This document shows positions 6,321 to 7,432 of a DNA stretch of 7,432 nt, in pieces. The notes under the pieces were generated by a model. That model was not told the DNA's origin. It did not search any database and worked only from the letters and a program-made list of their open reading frames with translations. Position 1 is the stretch's first letter; each line of letters starts with the position of its first letter. This stretch comes from an uncultured Eubacteriales bacterium (GTDB lineage: Bacteria; Bacillota; Clostridia; UBA1381; UBA9506): the NCBI GenBank assembly GCA_902478395.1, contig CABSKZ010000131.1:1-7432 (forward strand), written 5' to 3'. The translations under genes were made by a program, and so were the position numbers.

Positions 6321-6350
6321 AAAAAGACGGCCCTATGGCCGTCTTTTTTT
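6321..6350 (+). terminator. Intrinsic terminator of the ferredoxin gene
   Basis: A 12-bp stem (AAAAAGACGGCC at 6321-6332 with its complement at 6337-6348) around a CTAT loop ends in a run of T (6344-6350). It starts 12 nt after the ferredoxin stop codon. The A-tract on the left means it may also work on the minus strand. Confidence 0.93.
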
Positions 6351-6458
6351 CTGCCCTTGCACGCCCGCAGGCAGGACGAAACTTAGGCCGCGTGAAATGG
6401 GGCAGAGGCCCCCCTCCCAAAGCCTGCAGTTCCTGCGGCCTTTGCCAAAAATTGAGCG
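6351..6458. other. GC-rich structured spacer with competing inverted repeats
   Basis: No gene is supported here. The stretch holds several mutually exclusive pairings: CCGCAGG (6365-6371) with CCTGCGG (6432-6438); AGGCCGC (6385-6391) with GCGGCCT (6435-6441); GCAGGC (6367-6372) with GCCTGC (6422-6427); and a small hairpin, GGGGC-AGAG-GCCCC (6399-6412). It lies after the ferredoxin terminator and before the next promoter, so it is probably not part of either transcript. It may be an intergenic repeat copy or an unrecognised small RNA. Confidence 0.4.
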
Positions 6459-6488
6459 TTGAACTCCGGCCGTAGGCTGTGTTATACT
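6459..6488 (+). promoter_or_regulatory. Promoter of the small membrane protein gene
   Basis: TTGAAC (6459-6464), an 18-bp spacer and TATACT (6483-6488), preceded by TG at 6480-6481 (extended -10), form a good sigma-A promoter. A second TATAAT follows at 6488-6493, without a well-placed -35. Confidence 0.7.
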
Positions 6489-6521
6489 ATAATTACATAG
6501 AATGAAGGGAGGAAGCGCGGC

Positions 6522-6782
6522 ATGCTCAAAATAAAAAAGATGTTCCGGAAAACACATTGGCTCACAAAATTTGTGATTAAATACGGCGTGATATGCGCTA
6601 CCATTTTATTACTTACTGCTGCTGCTATTGCAAGGATGAACGAGCCGCTTTCTCTTTCTATGGGCTCTGTATCGGTGTATATGTTTGCCGAGGTCATTAT
6701 ATTCGGACTATTGATTGACGTCATTGCAAAACGAACGGGAATCGATTCGGATGACAGCGACGACAAGGAAGAAAAGCAATAG
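6522..6782 (+). CDS. Small two-helix membrane protein of unknown function
   Basis: An 86-residue protein I do not recognise. A basic N-terminus (LKIKKMFRKTHWLTK, 2-16) precedes a hydrophobic segment at about 17-37 (ICATILLLTAAAIA core). After a short polar loop with Asn40, Glu41 and Pro42 comes a second hydrophobic segment at about 49-69 (VYMFAEVIIFGLLIDVIA core). The positive residues Lys70 and Arg71 and an acidic tail (DSDDSDDKEEKQ, 75-86) end the protein. By the positive-inside rule both ends face the cytoplasm, making a helical hairpin. Glu57 and Asp66 lie inside or at the edge of the second helix, which is unusual and may matter. The ATG at 6522 has AAGGGAGG (6505-6512) 9 nt upstream and a promoter just before, so the gene looks real. 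It stands alone between the ferredoxin and a tRNA; neighbours give no functional clue. Confidence 0.8.
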   Translation: MLKIKKMFRKTHWLTKFVIKYGVICATILLLTAAAIARMNEPLSLSMGSVSVYMFAEVIIFGLLIDVIAKRTGIDSDDSDDKEEKQ

Positions 6783-6961
6783 GCGGAATTTTGATGGAAA
6801 GAGCAAAAGTGTGGGGACGCCTTTAAATTGGAGGCAGGAATATTATAAAAGAATATTTGATAATTGCAAATTACCTAAAAGGCCGGTCAGCCCGACTCTG
6901 TCATTCTTACCATTGGTTGACAAATCCATAGTAAAAATTCGGATATTTTATTTTAGAGATA
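6783..6961. other. AT-rich spacer before the tRNA
   Basis: No gene or clear terminator is seen. A TTGACA at 6917-6922 has only a weak partner (GATATT at 6942-6947, 19 bp away), so it may be an upstream promoter for the tRNA. Frames running through here into the tRNA are not believable. Confidence 0.4.
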
Positions 6962-6990
6962 TTGACAAAAAATTTATTCCATGCTATAAT
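6962..6990 (+). promoter_or_regulatory. Perfect consensus promoter of the tRNA gene
   Basis: TTGACA (6962-6967), exactly 17 bp, then TATAAT (6985-6990): both hexamers and the spacer are ideal for sigma-A. The transcript should begin near 6997, giving a 5' leader of only about six bases before the mature tRNA. Confidence 0.93.
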
Positions 6991-7002
6991 AAAGGAGCAG
7001 TT

Positions 7003-7077
7003 GCGGGAGTGGCTCAGTGGTAGAGCGTCACCTTCCCAAGGTGAACGTCGCGAGTTCGAATCTCGTTTCCCGCTCCA
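7003..7077 (+). tRNA. tRNA-Gly (anticodon CCC)
   Basis: A 75-nt tRNA that folds as a full cloverleaf. The acceptor stem is GCGGGAG with TTCCCGC (7067-7073, one G-T pair). The D-stem is GCTC/GAGC. The anticodon stem TCACC/GGTGA holds the loop TTCCCAA, with anticodon CCC at 7035-7037. The T-arm is GCGAG-TTCGAAT-CTCGT. The discriminator base is T (7074), normal for bacterial glycine tRNA, and CCA is encoded at 7075-7077. It reads GGG codons. It is a single-gene transcript with its own promoter and terminator. Confidence 0.97.
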
Positions 7078-7103
7078 CGTCGCAGCAAACTACGCTGCAT
7101 TCA

Positions 7104-7130
7104 AAAATCCCAGCCTTTGGCTGGGATTTT
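7104..7130 (+). terminator. Intrinsic terminator of the tRNA gene
   Basis: A 12-bp perfect stem (AAAATCCCAGCC at 7104-7115, TTT loop, complement at 7119-7130) ends in TTTTCTC. It is symmetrical, with A-tract and T-tract, so it could stop transcription from either side. A weaker outer stem (GCAGCAA 7082-7088 with TTGCTGC 7144-7150) encloses it. Confidence 0.9.
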
Positions 7131-7157
7131 CTCATATGCTTCGTTGCTGCTCCTCTT

Positions 7158-7256
7158 TCGCAAAAAGGCACGCTCGGCTCGCCTGCTCGGTTGTAAACGC
7201 CCTCACAACGACTCGCTGTCGCTACCACCTTTTTGCGAGTTGCGCCTTCGGCGCAA
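7158..7256. repeat. REP-like inverted-repeat block downstream of the tRNA
   Basis: An 11-bp perfect inverted repeat (TCGCAAAAAGG at 7158-7168, its complement at 7228-7238) brackets a GC-rich core with an inner pair, GTTGT/ACAAC (7190-7194 and 7205-7209). A separate 7-bp hairpin, TTGCGCC-TTC-GGCGCAA (7240-7256), follows at once. No coding frame is convincing; the longest, on the minus strand, reads into the antisense of the tRNA. Composition and nested symmetry suggest a dispersed intergenic repeat, but only one copy is visible here. Confidence 0.5.
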
Positions 7257-7432
7257 TGTATCATTTTTGGTAGGTTTCTCCATTTTTTTGTTAAAATCTT
7301 ATGCACTGTGCCTATGCCTTTATTTTTATTTGTATAATCCTACATACTTTATTTCCGGTAACGGATGTTATATCTGTGACATATTAATAAGTAATCACAT
7401 CGACCTTAATCTATTCTCTTATGTAATCAAAA
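7257..7432. other. AT-rich right-edge spacer
   Basis: No gene, RNA or strong promoter is recognisable. A TATAAT at 7333-7338 lacks a good -35 element. It probably leads to a gene beyond the window. Confidence 0.3.

Noticed and set aside
6208..6557. Frames on both strands across 6208-6557
   Set aside because: They are shadows of the ferredoxin and of the GC-rich spacer, cross a terminator and lack start signals.
6715..7023. 102-codon plus-strand frame ending in the tRNA
   Set aside because: It overlaps the membrane protein gene, the tRNA promoter and the tRNA itself, and has no ribosome binding site.
7158..7238. CRISPR array or insertion sequence at the right-hand repeats
   Set aside because: There are no regularly spaced direct repeats and no transposase frame; only inverted symmetry is present.
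7028..7306. 92-codon minus-strand frame ending in RETRFELATFTLGR
   Set aside because: Its C-terminus is the antisense of the tRNA and its body is the inverted-repeat block; this is a known type of false gene call.

Overview
The window looks like chromosomal DNA from a Gram-positive anaerobe of the class Clostridia, possibly an Oscillospirales-type gut or fermentative lineage. Signs are strong AGGAGG-type Shine-Dalgarno sequences, sigma-A-like promoters, a clostridial-type 2[4Fe-4S] ferredoxin, a LacI repressor with a TGTAAACG-type operator, and U-tailed hairpin terminators. The lineage is inferred from style, not from a marker gene.

Left three quarters (about 221-5959, minus strand). This is one compact six-gene operon, read right to left. 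It starts at a promoter (TTGACA, 17 bp, TAAAAT) overlapped by two abutting LacI/cre-type operators. The order is LacI-family regulator, Gfo/Idh/MocA oxidoreductase A, ThuA-like protein, TIM-barrel sugar isomerase/epimerase-like enzyme A, Gfo/Idh/MocA oxidoreductase B, TIM-barrel enzyme B, then a strong intrinsic terminator directly after the last stop codon. Gaps are 52 nt or less, and two junctions overlap. No transporter, kinase or classical glycoside hydrolase is present. Two NAD(P)-dependent sugar oxidoreductases with two AP_endonuc_2-type TIM barrels and a ThuA protein resemble the known logic of oxidising a glycoside to a keto-sugar, cleaving or isomerising it, then reducing the product. 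I infer a cytoplasmic cassette for handling an unusual glycoside or (keto)sugar; inositol-like chemistry is the main alternative. This is the most interesting system in the window.

Right quarter (about 6078-7130, plus strand). Three independent small units follow: a 56-residue 2[4Fe-4S] ferredoxin with its own extended -10 promoter and terminator; an 86-residue two-helix membrane protein of unknown function with its own promoter; and a tRNA-Gly(CCC) gene with a perfect consensus promoter, an encoded CCA end and a terminator.

Non-coding parts. Positions 1-220 hold no convincing gene, though a plus-strand frame is open from the left edge to 136. Positions 5960-6077 are AT-rich and contain a near-perfect 28-bp palindrome. 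Positions 6351-6458 are GC-rich with competing inverted repeats, lying between a terminator and the next promoter. Positions 7131-7256 hold an inverted-repeat, REP-like block. Positions 7257-7432 are AT-rich with nothing recognisable.
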